Below are positions 11,484 to 22,611 of a stretch of 64,000 nt of DNA, one piece after another. Every line of letters begins with the position of its first letter. Position 1 is the first letter of the stretch. Both the position numbers and the translations under genes were made by a program. This DNA comes from Hypericum androsaemum (taxonomy: Eukaryota; Streptophyta; Magnoliopsida; Malpighiales; Hypericaceae). Under the pieces are notes generated by a model that saw only the letters and a program-made list of their open reading frames with translations, had not been told where the DNA came from and searched no databases. The stretch is taken from assembly GCA_963995505.1 (NCBI GenBank), contig OZ023181.1, positions 16,922,221 to 16,986,220 on the forward strand, given 5' to 3'.

Positions 11484-12296
11484 TTCGACACCTACAAGTT
11501 CGTTGATTCAGGTATGGTGACTATGGGTGATGGTTCTACTTGCAGAATTGCTGGCATAGGTGATATCCAAATCAAGATGTGGGATGGTGTTGAGAGAAAA
11601 TTGTGTGGGGTTAGGCATGTTCCGAAGTTGGAGAGGAATTTGATCTCGTTAGGAGCCTTGGATTATAGTGGGTACAACTATAATGTTGTAGGCGGGCTAA
11701 TGGAGGTGGAGAAGGATGCTATGGTGGTGATGAAAGGTGAAAGGAATGCTAGGAACACCTATAGGTTAGTGGGGAACACTGTTGTAGGTAGAGTCACATC
11801 GTTGGGTTCCGATAGAGGGGAGAAAAGCTCTTGTGTGATGGAGCAAAAGCTTGACATGAATGGTTTGAGTGGAGTTGGGATTCGCGGAGACAAAGTTAGC
11901 AAGTTCCCGCTATGGTTGTCTAAAGAGACGTGCACGTCAACGGTGTTGGGTAGGTTTTGCATGGGGAATGCGAAGCCGTTGGTAGCACCACGGGCGAATC
12001 GGATATCTCACTCAAGGCCGAACAGTGGAGTTCGTGGCATGTCAAGGGTTCTACTTAGTAGAACAAAAGGTTGCCCTTTGTATGCTATAGCATGTAGCAT
12101 TGGTATGAGGCAAGAAGGTCCAGCGGAGAAGCAGTTCGAGGTTGTGGAGCATGGGGTTGACCGAAAAATAGAGAGCGCATCTATTGGTCACAAGTTTGCT
12201 TCAGCAGGTGGACTTGCTAGTTGGGGTTCAATGGAGATTGGAGGGAATAGGCCAAGCAAGCTCAGAAGCTCGAGTTTGGGGGCTGGCTCCAAGTGA
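11484..12296 (+). pseudogene. Copia-2 remnant of protease and downstream pol
   Basis: The same frame continues after the TAG at 11481-11483 with typical protease wording (MVTMGDGSTCRIAGIGDI, VRHVPKLERNLISLGALD) and then about 180 codons with no integrase or RT motif, ending at TGA 12294-12296. It is either read-through sequence or a decayed remnant. No enzyme can come from it. Confidence 0.65.
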
Positions 12297-12498
12297 TTGA
12301 ACAAAAGGTGAAGAGAAAGTTGAGATGGTCTTATTGATGCAGTTATCTATGGTCCGAGATGGAGTCGGTGGAGTTGGATTGGTTTTGCAAGATCTCATGG
12401 TTCTTCATGGGGCGGTGTTTTGTCAAGGTGGAGTTTGTTGAAGTTCGGGTGGAGCTTCATGGTTCTTCCACGAGATGATTTCTCGCCAAGGTGGAGAT

Positions 12499-12781
12499 TG
12501 TTGGGATGGCGAGAAATAGGAAAGACTTATTTCCTATTCCTATTCCTATTCTGACTAGATTCTGGACTCCTAATTAGACCTAGATAGGTTACTTGTACAC
12601 CAAGGGTTTGTCTCTATATAAAGACATGTTACCCTAAGGTTTTGTATAGCTTTTGTGACTCGGATCCATCAATAAAATTTCTCCTTTCTCACCGTGGACG
12701 TAGGCATTAGGCCGAACCACGTAATTCTCTTGTTCCGTGTTCTTTGTGCGATCTTGTTCTCTAGTTGCTGAATTCTTAACA
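12499..12781 (+). repeat. Copia-2 3' LTR
   Basis: 283 bp, one visible difference from the 5' LTR. It is preceded by the purine tract AAGGTGGAGA. Confidence 0.92.
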
Positions 12782-13187
12782 CTTAGAATCAACGAATTAG
12801 TTGTTAATTATCCTGTCTCGTCTCCGGTATTCCGAGGAATCAATGGATTCGTTGACATCTATCTCTGGTCCATTTTCGGTATTCTCGGCGAATCAACAGA
12901 TCCGTGAGACCCGTCACTATCACGCTGCGTCACGTACTCAGTGACGTCATATAAGAAGCAAGATTATTGTTGTTGTGGATGAAACTAGAGCTTCCCTTCA
13001 TATAACAAGCAAGATTATTGCACAACGGGTTCCGGATTGATGTCGGACTCCTTTGTCTCTTCTTCCTCTGTCTTCTCCAGTGACAGTGAATCCAACAATC
13101 ATCGAAACCAAACCGAAGATAGGATCCGACAGTGAACAAATCTGGATACGAATTTAAAAAATAGCTAGTGGTCACTGAATACGTGCC

Positions 13188-13195
13188 TATAAATA
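13188..13195 (+). promoter_or_regulatory. TATA box of P450-2
   Basis: TATAAATA lies 81 bases before the ATG. The same box at the same distance is present in front of P450-3 (22531-22538). Confidence 0.6.
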
Positions 13196-13268
13196 TATCC
13201 ATCATCTTCCACTTCCAACAAATCAAACCCAAAGCACATTCCTAATAAGCAAACACAAAACCATCATC

Positions 13269-16093
13269 ATGGAAGCCACTCTTTCCGTAGAGCTCCTTTT
13301 GTCAATTGTCTTCCTATTTTTGGCCTACTGTCTAATCTATAAGCCCAGAAAGAACCAAGCCAAAAGCTACAAGCTTCCTCCAAGCCCGCCTTCCTCGCTC
13401 CCAATCGTCGGCCACTACCGTCTCGTGGCGGGATCTTCTGTCCCGATCCACCACGTCATCCACGAGCTCTCCCAAAAGCACGGCCCGATATTCACCCTCC
13501 GGCTCGGGACCCGGACGATGGTCGTCGTGTCGTCCCCGTCCATAGTCCAAGAATGCTTCACAACCAATGACGTCGTGTTCGCAAACCGGCCGCGTTTCAT
13601 GGCAGGGAAGCACATTGGGTACGACAACTCCACCGTAATCCAGGCTCCCTACGGCGATCACTGGCGGAACCTGCGCCGTATTGGGGCCATCGAGATGTTC
13701 TCCGCCCACCGCATCAACACCTTCCGAAGCATCAGAAAGGACGAGATCAAGAGGCTCGCTCTAAGAATCAGCTCACGCGATAATTCTTACAAGCAAGTGG
13801 ATCTGAGGATGGCCATCCGCGACCTGTCATTCAACATCGTGTCTAGGATGCTCTGCGAAAAGAGGTACGGTTAGGATTTGTACCAGAATTATAACTTGAC
13901 TATAGCATAATGGAGTTGGTATAGGAGTTTTTTTTGTTATGGGTGTTCTAAACGTCTGTGTTTATATTTCTCCTGCCCTAACAGGTACTACGGGGAGGAC
14001 GAGAAGGGAGGGAATTGGTGGAAGGGAGGGATTTCAGAGAGAAGTTGAAGGAGTTCGTGTCGTTTGGTGGGGTGTTCAACCCGGGGGACATGTTCCCAGT
14101 TTGGAACTGGGTGGCTGGAGTTGAGAGGAGGTTCGCTAATCTCTCCAAGTGATTCGATGGCTTCTTCCAAGGGAGAGTCGACGAGTACAGGACGAAGCTC
14201 CGGGATGGGTTGAAAAATGAGAGCTGCATTGTTGACCACCTTCTCGCCTTGCAAGAGTCACAGCCTGATTATTACACCGATGAATTCATTAAAGGCTTCA
14301 TCATGGTACGCCATTTTTGTTTGGTCAATATTTTTTCCAAAAGTTCTAATATTCAGAATAGAGTCAATTACTGTTAAGTTATCTTTAAAAAATCTTATTA
14401 ATATCCTTAAAAAATCTTATTGGTTTCTTTGGTCAAGATTTGTTTCATCATCGTACATCATTTATTACACTGACGTGACCACTATATTTGCGTACCACTC
14501 ATTTGTAGTTTTGTCTTTGGTAATCAATTATTTCTACCTTTCAAAGAAAAAATTCCATTGTTACAAGTGTCGAAAAGATAATTTAAAGTTGCACCTAAAT
14601 GTGTTGGATTAAAGTTTCAGCGCAGAGGTAGTTTTTTTTTTCGTGCACGTCTTCCATGAATTTAGTTAACTGACAATTAGGTGCATTTCTTAAAATGTGC
14701 AGTTCTTTTTCGAGTGGATGCACGCCAAAGTGTACCCAATTTTTATATAGGAGTTAATTCTATTTAGATTTTGTTAAAAAAATATTGAATTTGAACTTTA
14801 TGAATTAGAAAAACATTAACCACTTCTAATTAAAGTATAATAATTAACCTTCAAAAAATAATTAAAGTCTAATAATATTTTATTTTTTTAGAATTAATAA
14901 TATTTGATTCTAGTATAGTGAAAGTGCACCAATGTAAAACATATTGAATTCGAACTTTATGAATTAGAAAAATATTAACCACTTCAAGTCTAATAATAAC
15001 CTTCAAAAAATAATTAAAGTCTAATAATATTTGTTTTTTTAGAATTAATAATATTTGATTTTTTTAGAATAAAAAAATATTTGATTCTAGTATAGTGAAA
15101 GTGTACCAATGTAAAAACAACTTTAAAAAATGAAGTCGCCTACACGAGCGTACGTAAAAAATCATATTTTTTGTCAAGGTAAAAGTTGTTTCCAATTAAG
15201 TACAAGTGTTAATTTAAAACTTTTAATTCTAGCTGATTTGAAGACTTAATGTTTTGTACAAAGGGAAAAATATTTTGTCTAGCGATACAATGCATAATAT
15301 GATTTGACGGTTGTTCAAGATTGAAATCTTAACAAAATGTAATTCTAGGCCCAAAAAATTTACCTTTACAAAAAGATTAATTTTTTTTTATTAGTCGGGA
15401 AATATCTGATTTAGAATATTCAATTCTAAACTATTTGCTAATTGCACGTAACTAGGGCGATGAGTAATTGATCGAGTAAAAAAAACCCCGCTGGTAAACC
15501 ATTTAACCATTTAAGAATGGGCAATGTCCGACCTCCTCAACCATCCAGAAAGATTGGACAAGGCCAAAGCCGAGATCGACAAGCAAATAGGGGAAAGCCA
15601 CTTGGTGGACGAAGTGGACCTCCCCAAGCTACCTTTTCTCCAGAACATCATTTCCGAGATTCTACGATTACACCCGGCGGCTCCACTTCTAGTCCCGCAT
15701 ATGGCTTCCGACGACTGTCAGGTGGCAGGATATGACATCTCGCGTGGCACGATCCTACTGGTCAACGCGTGGGCTATACACCGGGACCCAGCCTTGTGGG
15801 ATGACCCCACTGCTTTCAGACCAGAACGGTTTGAGAAAGGAGAGGCCGAGGCCCAAAAGCCTCTTCCGTTTGGGCTGGGTAGGCGGGCCTGTCCTAGGTC
15901 GGGCATGGCCCAATGCATAGTGGGCTTGACTCTGGCCTCACTGATTCAGAGTTTCGATTGGAAAAGAGTATCCGAGGTGGGAGTTGACATGGGCGAAGCA
16001 ACAGGAGGTGTTACCGTTCACAAGGTGAACTCACTAGAAGCCTTGGCCAAACCACGCCTCGTCGCGAACAAGATTCTGGAATGTGCTACTTGA
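13269..16093 (+). pseudogene. P450-2: CYP81-like cytochrome P450 pseudogene
   Basis: Close tandem copy of P450-3 with the same three-exon plan: exon 1 13269-13864, exon 2 13985-14305, exon 3 remnant about 15513-16093. Exon 1 is intact (membrane anchor, PPSPP hinge, [11 protein letters not shown]-helix). Four lesions are seen against P450-3. Exon 2 has lost one base near 14011 (321 versus 322 bases). A Trp codon has become TGA at 14150-14152. About 90 bases covering the intron-2 acceptor and the oxygen-binding AGTETS motif are deleted before 15513. The heme loop reads RRACPR instead of RRACPG. Promoter and 3' flank are still similar to P450-3, so decay postdates the duplication. Confidence 0.9.
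14788..15118 (+). repeat. Imperfect tandem duplication in P450-2 intron 2
   Basis: Two AT-rich copies (about 14788-14941 and 14942-15118) share TTTATGAATTAGAAAAA and GATTCTAGTATAGTGAAAGT. P450-3 intron 2 has a single equivalent at about 24240-24310. Confidence 0.6.
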
Positions 16094-18220
16094 ATGGAAG
16101 GTGCTTAAGGAGTTATTTGTTATGTCCTTATTATAATATGTACTATCGATGTGAGTAATAAAGAACTTTAGATGTTTCACCTGTTGCTCCAGGGAGCAAC
16201 GACTCTACGTTCTAGAAACAATTCCATAGAGTAACTAAAATTGACTTACGTTGTAGAATAATTAGTTGATTGAAAAAGAATTAGTAACTAAATAATACAA
16301 AAAGCCAAACAACACAACTTTAAAGTTTTTTACTAAAAAATATTGACCATCACGATCAGAAAAGAGGCAGCAATACCAATATCACTTTTTTTTATAGCAG
16401 CGGGTACCGAGTGTTAGGAAGTTGATTTGGGTGAAAGGACAAGGGCACTCGAGGCCTTGTGTAATGTTGGGGATGACAAGAAGAATTTGTTGTCTTTCGT
16501 TTGACTTGGACTAGTGGAAGTGACACAGCCAACGGACATGCTTGTAGGCTTGATCATTATTTGAACTCTAACGAATTTTACTTTTGAATTCAAATATATG
16601 AAAAAGGTTATTAGATTCATTCAATGACGAATTTGATAAGAATTACGAATTGTCGAATTCAAATTTATTTTATTTTAAAATAAAAATTGTTTTAGAGTTA
16701 GAGTTTAAGGTTAGAGTTAGGGTTATGATTTGGTAGATAATAGAATTGAATACACGATATATGTCTGTGCTCAGAATTATAGCTTTAGTATTTTTTTTAA
16801 TATAGTCATAAGAATGCTAGAAAACAGAAGGATCAACTGGATTAAGTTGAATTGATGGAACATGAATTCTACACTCTAATGGGAGAAAATGCAGGTAGGG
16901 ACAACAATTTAGTATCTATATATTTAGTAATATAAGTTCGAGTTGGATCTCGGGCTAAAAATAGCAAATCTCTCTTTATCAAATGACAACTATATAGATA
17001 ATACAATTAAAAACAATAACTTAAATAACTAGATGCATATCTACAAATGGTTGGATCTAGCAAAGCTCTCGTTTATTTTTGCTAAGTTGCAAATCTACAT
17101 AAAGTTAAATAAATAGAGTAATTCAGGTTCAAATTAAAAAAAATACATAAGGGATTGCAAAGTAGCAGAGCTCTATTTTATTGTATTGCATTTTTCTAAT
17201 TATTTTTTGATTATTTAGAATTTATTAAAAAATGGAAAAAAAATTCTAATTACCCGTGGTTTTTAGGGATAAATTTACTTTAGTACCATGTAATTTTGTC
17301 AATTTTTATATATAATCTTGTGGTTTAATGTATAAAATGCATACATGTGGTTTGATTGGACGATCACACTTCTAATTCGGACGAATACAAATTACAATTC
17401 GGTTGAATTTAAATTATGAAAACTATGCTCACGCATTGAACGATGAATTCTAATATGAATGTATTCGTATGAGCTAGATCGAATCCGAATAAATATTTTG
17501 ACAGATCGAATATCGAGGCCGAGTTAATTCATGATCACTCCTACATACAATAGACAATCGAATTTCTCTTTTATCTTGAATGATTTTCCTTTTTATGGTA
17601 TGTAACTCACTCAATTACTTCTTTTAATTTTTTGAAATCCTTAATTTATAATTGAGAGATAAAATTTACAATTAACCATTAATCTAAAATTATGCAATCT
17701 TAGTACAATTCTGATACTAGATGATTATAAACAAAATATTATGAAATCTTTATCAATTAAAAATAATAATTCAATTATATTGTGAGCAATCTAAACTGTT
17801 TGAAGTGTTGCAGCTTCTAAGTGAAGTTGTCTAACTAAACACATAGACATGCATGAAATTTAATTCCAAAATTCATTTTGGAATGTGAAGATGCAAAATT
17901 TTGCAAATATGGCAAGTCTTATGTTAAGAATTAATGATAAATTAATGGGAATTTTTTTGTGATGCAACTTAAGAATTAATGAAAGATTAATTTCCAATAA
18001 ACATCCTTTTAGATGGGTCAAGATTCAGTGAGGAGTCCCCACTGAAAGGGATCAATAATCTAAGTAATAAAAAAATAATAATGGGTAATATTGGACAACT
18101 ACTGTTAACAAAGTCAAGCTACAATTTAGGGATAATACAATTATAAAAATAATTTAAAAAATAATAATACCAGCCAAACAATACAATTATGAAAAAAATA
18201 CAATTTATGGAAATATAATT
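16094..18220. other. Intergenic, AT-rich, no gene seen
   Basis: The first 700 bases match the 3' flank of P450-3 (unit duplication). The rest is AT-rich. TGATCACTCCTA near 17531-17542 resembles the terminal repeat of the hAT elements found elsewhere, but no partner end or target duplication was found. Confidence 0.5.
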
Positions 18221-18625
18221 ATAAGAATATTGGTATCCTTGTACTCGGATATTGGTTTTCTTCTTCTATCATATTGGTTTTCTTCTACTATAATATTGGT
18301 ATCTTTCTACTCTGACATCGGTTTCCTTCTTCTATGATATTGATTTTCTTCTACTATAATATTGGTATCCTTCTATTCTGATATTGGTTTCCTTCTTCTG
18401 TAATATTGGTATCCTTCTACTCTCATATTGGTATCATTTTACTCTAATATTAGTATTCTTATACTCTGATATTGGTATCCTTATACTCGGATATTTGTTT
18501 CCTTCTTCTCGGATATTGGTTCTTCCACTCTGATATTGGTGTCCTTCTACTCTGATATTGGTTTGATTCTTCTCTGATGTTGGTATCCTTCTACTCTTAT
18601 ATTCTGAACACCTTCTACTCTTATA
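18221..18625. repeat. Minisatellite, about 22-bp unit
   Basis: About 18 degenerate copies of a unit like CCTTCTACTCTGATATTGGT in tandem. It is C/T-rich on the + strand. An open minus-strand frame across it (rich in I-R-V-E-G) is a by-product of the repeat. Confidence 0.85.
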
Positions 18626-19317
18626 TTCTAAACAAACATACAATGCATACCAATTTTATTGCAGATACATGATTATAAATGCACAACAAGTACAATGCAG
18701 TCACATACCAATGACAAGAAATATGTACACCAATTTTACCTCATAGTACAACTAATATAAATTAATTAAGAAAGCCCGTGAGAAACAAAATTAATTAAGA
18801 AAGTCCATGAGATCTCTATTCTTTGTGACACCAAGTGGATTGCTTCGCTTCCACTCTTTTTTAAGAATAAAAAAAAGAGTAGTGGAGACGAAAGAAGATC
18901 CAAATTCTGAGAATTAATTAGGGTGAGTGATAACTTAAAATAGCATAGCATAAGCATGTATATTGCACTAGATTTTTTTTAATTAATTGACACAAGAAAA
19001 AAAAGTGTCGAAACATACCATGAGTCGGTGGCGTACTCAAAGAGCTTCCTTTTATGAGAGAAGACGATTATGGCAACTTTAGCATCACAAAGAAAGGAGG
19101 GCCACGGGAAATCCTAGTTGGGCCTGCTCTGTTTCTTCGATGCCGTCGGCTCTGCTTGGAGAAGAGGATGGGATTTGAATGGATTTTTTTTAGGAAATTC
19201 GTGAGAGAATGAGACGGGGCTACCAGGCCGTGGGAACGCTGGTTGGGAATTTTCCGGTTAAAATCCCCAAATGCTCTCGAGAAAATTCGGCACTAGGAAT
19301 TAACTATGTAATTTGCA
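18626..19317. other. Intergenic, no gene seen
   Basis: AT-rich sequence with a small inverted repeat around 18855-18885 (CTCTTTTTTAAG / AAAAAAGAGTAG). No coding frame I can support. Confidence 0.4.
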
Positions 19318-19560
19318 TCTTCCGTATTTGTAATTTATTATTTAAGGCATCTATTTGTAGCTTGATTTATTTCTTTCGAATTTTTTATTGTAATTTTTAT
19401 AATCTTAATTTCGTTACTTTATTATAATTTTTGTTGTTGTTATAATTACGGATAATCATTGTCGTATATTCATTATAATTTTATATGTAAATAAAAAATG
19501 ATAGTAGATAATATGTAGATGAGAGAGAAATTAATTATTTATCCTGTGATCTAGATCGGA
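19318..19560 (+). repeat. Dispersed repeat, copy 1 of 2
   Basis: Shares TTTGTAGCTTGATTT and a following AT-rich stretch with 20226-20450, in the same orientation. The family is not recognised. Confidence 0.55.
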
Positions 19561-19811
19561 CTAGGTTACCATTGTGAGTAGGAAAATATTTAATTGAGTT
19601 GGATTGAATATAGATGAGAAAAAAAATTAATTATTTATTTTGTTACTCAGTTTGACTAAGTTGCCGATGCTAGTAGTCTCAGTGGCTCGCCGGTGCTGAG
19701 TGAGTGGCTTTTTCCATTTTTTGTGTTGTCCGCTCATGTTCTCTAGTCTTTTCAAACAGTTTTGTTATTTATCTCGTACGTAATTAATTCAGAGATGTTT
19801 AGAAGCTATTA

Positions 19812-20505
19812 GGCTATGCTTAGCAGTGAACTTCCCCAATCGATCACCGAGGACAAAATACAAATTTAAAAAATTTAAAAATAGTTCCATTTAAGCTGAT
19901 CGGCTTGCTTGGGCAATCGCCGATTGGCTTTTTTTTATCTTTAACATAATTCTAATGACACGTGTCATAATATTATTCGTTGAAATAGATATTAGTGGAT
20001 ATTATTTATGTGGATATAAAAATTAAAATTATCTTTGAATAAAAATTAAAATTAAAAATAAGAAAATTAGTATTTTTTTAATTCTTTATAAAATAGAGCC
20101 CAATATTGACATATTTTGATGCATAATTTAAATTCTCTCTTTTCTCGGCACATAATCTCTTTATATTTCGTAGTCATATTATTTTTATTACGGATTCGAA
20201 TCATCCTAACTCCCTAGAGTATGCACCATTTCATGCATCCGTTTGTAGCTTGATTTTTTTTCTAATTTTGTATTCCAATTTTTGTAATCTTAATTTTGTT
20301 CCTTTATTGTAATTTTTTTCTTGTTATAATTATGGATGCATAATTTTTATATATTCATTATAATTTATATGTCAATAAAGATAGTAAAAAGATTGGGTTG
20401 GATTAAATTGTATGTTGATGAGAGAAAAATTATTTATTTATTTGGTGAGCGATTGGTTTCAATCACCAATAACCATAACCTTAATTTGGAAAAACGCCCT
20501 TACTT
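19812..20505. repeat. Insertion of unknown type present only in unit B
   Basis: Flanks GAAGCTATTAG and TTACTTGAGAT are adjacent in unit A (about 1125-1160) but lie about 690 bases apart here. The insert is AT-rich and contains the second copy of the 19318-19560 repeat (20226-20450). No convincing terminal repeats or target duplication were found. Confidence 0.5.
20226..20450 (+). repeat. Dispersed repeat, copy 2 of 2
   Basis: Matches 19318-19560 in the same orientation, including TTTGTAGCTTGATTT and ATTCATTATAATTT. Confidence 0.55.
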
Positions 20506-20774
20506 GAGATGAAACTTGTAAAATTAGCATTAAATAACTTTTTTTAGGGGATATTAATTCTGTCTAAAGAAAAAAGTGAGCATTGATTAAAAAAATTGTT
20601 TATAACTAACATAAATATGTATATTTTTAATACTTATAGAAAAGCCTATTACATTGCGGACCAACATTGCATTAGTGTACGCCTATTAGTCGAGTATATT
20701 GATTTGCTAGTGTCAAGAGAGTAAGTCACATAAATAATGTATAACTATTAGTAGCTTAACATATGATGAAATTA

Positions 20775-22062
20775 GTTCAAGCATGTACAACTCTTTTGGC
20801 ATTAACCTTCGGGAGTTTCAGGGCATGTCATTAGTTCAAGCGTGTACAACTCTTTTTGCTACTGAGGACGTTGGTCAGAGAGGGCGGTGAACGGCTTGGT
20901 TGTGGGATATTTGGAAGGTGAAGAACGAAATGGTTTTCAGGGGTCTTTCTTTTGATGTAGCGCAGGGGGTTCTTGAGACGGTCCACCGACTTTGGCTTGA
21001 CTTTGTGGACGCAAATAGTCTGTCTACTACTACTCTAATCAGACCGTCGAATTTATGGCACCTTCTTGAGGCCGGATGGTTCAAATTAATACGGATGCAG
21101 GGATTGGACCATCTGGGGGCCCCTCAAGTAGGCGCCCTTATTCGTGATGAGCGTGGTATTTTTGTTGTAGGTTTCATCCGAAGATATGAAGGCCATGTTC
21201 ACCCTACAGTACTAGAAGCTCATGGTTTGCTTGTCAGCATTGAACTCGGCCTTGCCCTTGGCTGCAGGTATATTTTTTGGAATCTGATTGCTTACCCCTA
21301 GTGCAGACTCTAAACAAACAGGATTCAAATAGAAGTGATCTGGCTTTGCTAGTAGCGGACTGCAAGGATGCGGCTCAGGGATTTTTGGACCATCGGTTCA
21401 ATTTTGTGCAGCGTGGACGAAACAAGGTGGCCCACGCACTCGCTAAGTTGCAGCTGCCAGGTGACCGCCAGTTTCTATTTTTCTCTTCGCCTCCTCAAAT
21501 TATTGCTGAAGTTGTAGTAGAGGAGCAACGAGGGGCTTTCACTTGAATAGTTGGCTGAAGATTTTTTCTAGGGTTGGGAGGTTTCGTCGGGTTTGGGGGT
21601 TCAAAAGGCTTTCATTTTTTGGAGTTGGTGTATCAGGGGAAACACGTAGTTTTTACAGTTGGTGCAGTGTATTCGCTAGAGTGATTTTCTCCACGATGCG
21701 CTCTTTTCCTAATTCCAATTTTTTTCCTGTAAGGGCGAGTTTTCTGGAATAGCTTTTTACCGAGGCCGGCGGCTGCAGCCTCTCTTCGAGAGGGGAAATC
21801 TATATGTTGAAGGGTACTTTTAGGAGGGTAGTGTCCTCGTACTGTTGTGCTTTTTTGGACATTAGGTTGGGTAGATAGAATCGATTATTTTGTTTGTAGG
21901 TCCAGGAGGTGGGTGGCGGGCCTAGGTAGGTAGTACTCTCGTCGTGCTATCGTACGACCTGGATAATAGGTATTTTATGCAAGTGCTCTTTGTTTGATCC
22001 AATTATTGTATTGCTACGATTCTGATGATTAATGATATGATGAAATGTTTATCCTTAAAAAA
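20775..22062 (+). mobile_element. 5'-truncated LINE with 17-bp target duplication
   Basis: The insert is flanked by AACATATGATGAAATTA at 20758-20774 and 22063-22079 and ends in CCTTAAAAAA, as expected for target-primed reverse transcription of an L1-type LINE. It contains a plant LINE C-terminal region with an RNase H-like domain, then a 3' UTR of about 500 bases. Unit A has no insert at the matching place near 1380. A 27-base motif (ATTAGTTCAAGC...) occurs twice at its 5' end, at 20771 and 20830. Confidence 0.88.
20888..21546 (+). pseudogene. LINE ORF2 C-terminus with RNase H-like domain, frameshifted
   Basis: Wording such as WDIWKVKNEMVFRG, VGALIRDERGIFVVGF, EAHGLLVSIELGL and RGRNKVAHALAKLQL is typical of the RNase H-like domain at the end of plant LINE ORF2. 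The frame changes near 21080 (the catalytic NTDAG is read only in another frame) and near 21275 (run of T). It ends with TGA at 21544-21546. It is a dead remnant. Confidence 0.85.
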
Positions 22063-22530
22063 AACATATGATGAAATTATAATTGTAAACTTTCCATTGA
22101 TATTACTTATGTTGTCTAGTTATATTATTAATCTATATAAGATAGAAGAATGTAAAACTTATACGACTCTATTATTGATTCGTATTAAGATTATTGGAAC
22201 TAATCGGATGTGAACCTTCTCCTAACAGCGATTTAAAACCCCCGATATTTCTAAAAAAGCACTTTGCACAACGGGCCCGAATGCGAAATGCGTACTCAGT
22301 GACGTCATATAACAAGCAAGATTATTGTTGTTGTGGATGAAACTAGAGCTTCCCTCTTGTGGTTGCGGATTGATGTTGGACTCCTTCGTCTCTTCTTCCT
22401 CTGTCTTCTCTTACGACAGAAAATTCAACAATCTTCGAAACCAAACAGAACTACTCACCACGTAAGGTCCGATAGTGCACGAATCTGAATACGAGTTTAA
22501 AAAATAGTTAGCGGCCACTAAACAGGTGCC

Positions 22531-22538
22531 TATAAATA
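22531..22538 (+). promoter_or_regulatory. TATA box of P450-3
   Basis: TATAAATA lies 81 bases upstream of the ATG at 22612 and is conserved in P450-2. Confidence 0.6.
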
Positions 22539-22611
22539 TATCCATAATCTTCCACTTCCAACAAATCAAACCCAAAGCACATTCCTAATAAGCAAACACA
22601 AAACCATTGCC

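Larger units (their letters stand above)
10292..12781 (+). mobile_element. Copia-2: young, gag-only LTR retrotransposon (TR-GAG-like)
   Basis: Two 283-bp LTRs (10292-10574 and 12499-12781) run TGTTGGGATGG...CTTAACA and differ at one position by eye (GTTACTC versus GTTACCC). The 5-bp target duplication is CTTAG (10287-10291 and 12782-12786). The 1.92-kb interior codes for gag, a zinc knuckle and the start of a protease, and lacks the integrase core, RT and RNase H. Such elements (TR-GAG class) are known to be non-autonomous and to rely on proteins from relatives. Near-identical LTRs indicate recent insertion. Confidence 0.92.
9992..12932 (+). mobile_element. Solo LTR (446 bp in two parts) split by nested Copia-2
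   Basis: The DNA from TGATGCGGTG (9992) to GCTGCGTCA (12932) has TG...CA ends and a 5-bp duplication CGTAC at 9987-9991 and 12933-12937. Unit B shows the empty site, a single GCGTACTCAGTGACG at about 22288-22302. Once Copia-2 and one copy of its own duplication are taken out, 446 bases remain (9992-10291 and 12787-12932). They include TATATAAA at 10145-10152 and no coding sequence, as expected of a solo LTR left by LTR-LTR recombination. The parent family is not identified. Confidence 0.8.
1050..16815 (+). repeat. Tandem segmental duplication, unit A (contains P450-2)
   Basis: Sequence from about 1050, through pseudogene P450-2, to about 16815 aligns by eye with 19708-26003 (unit B), including non-coding flanks on both sides of the gene. 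Examples are the stretch around GTTGTCCGCTC at 1065 and 19723, and the 3' flank around 16400-16800 and 25570-26000. Unit A is longer because it contains Copia-1, a solo LTR and Copia-2. Without these both units are about 4.3-4.6 kb. The boundaries are accurate only to tens of bases. Confidence 0.8.

Noticed and set aside
13332..13709. Long minus-strand open frame opposite P450-2 exon 1 (a near-identical one lies at 22675-23052)
   Set aside because: It is the antisense shadow of a GC-rich P450 exon. It has no family motif and follows the third-codon pattern of the sense gene.
17340..17549. Another hAT element
   Set aside because: Only one end (TGATCACTCCTA) is visible. No matching left end or 8-bp duplication was found.
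18221..18643. CRISPR-like repeat array or repeat-protein gene
   Set aside because: The units are directly adjacent with no spacers, the genome is a plant's, and the minus frame (18434-18643) only reflects the minisatellite.
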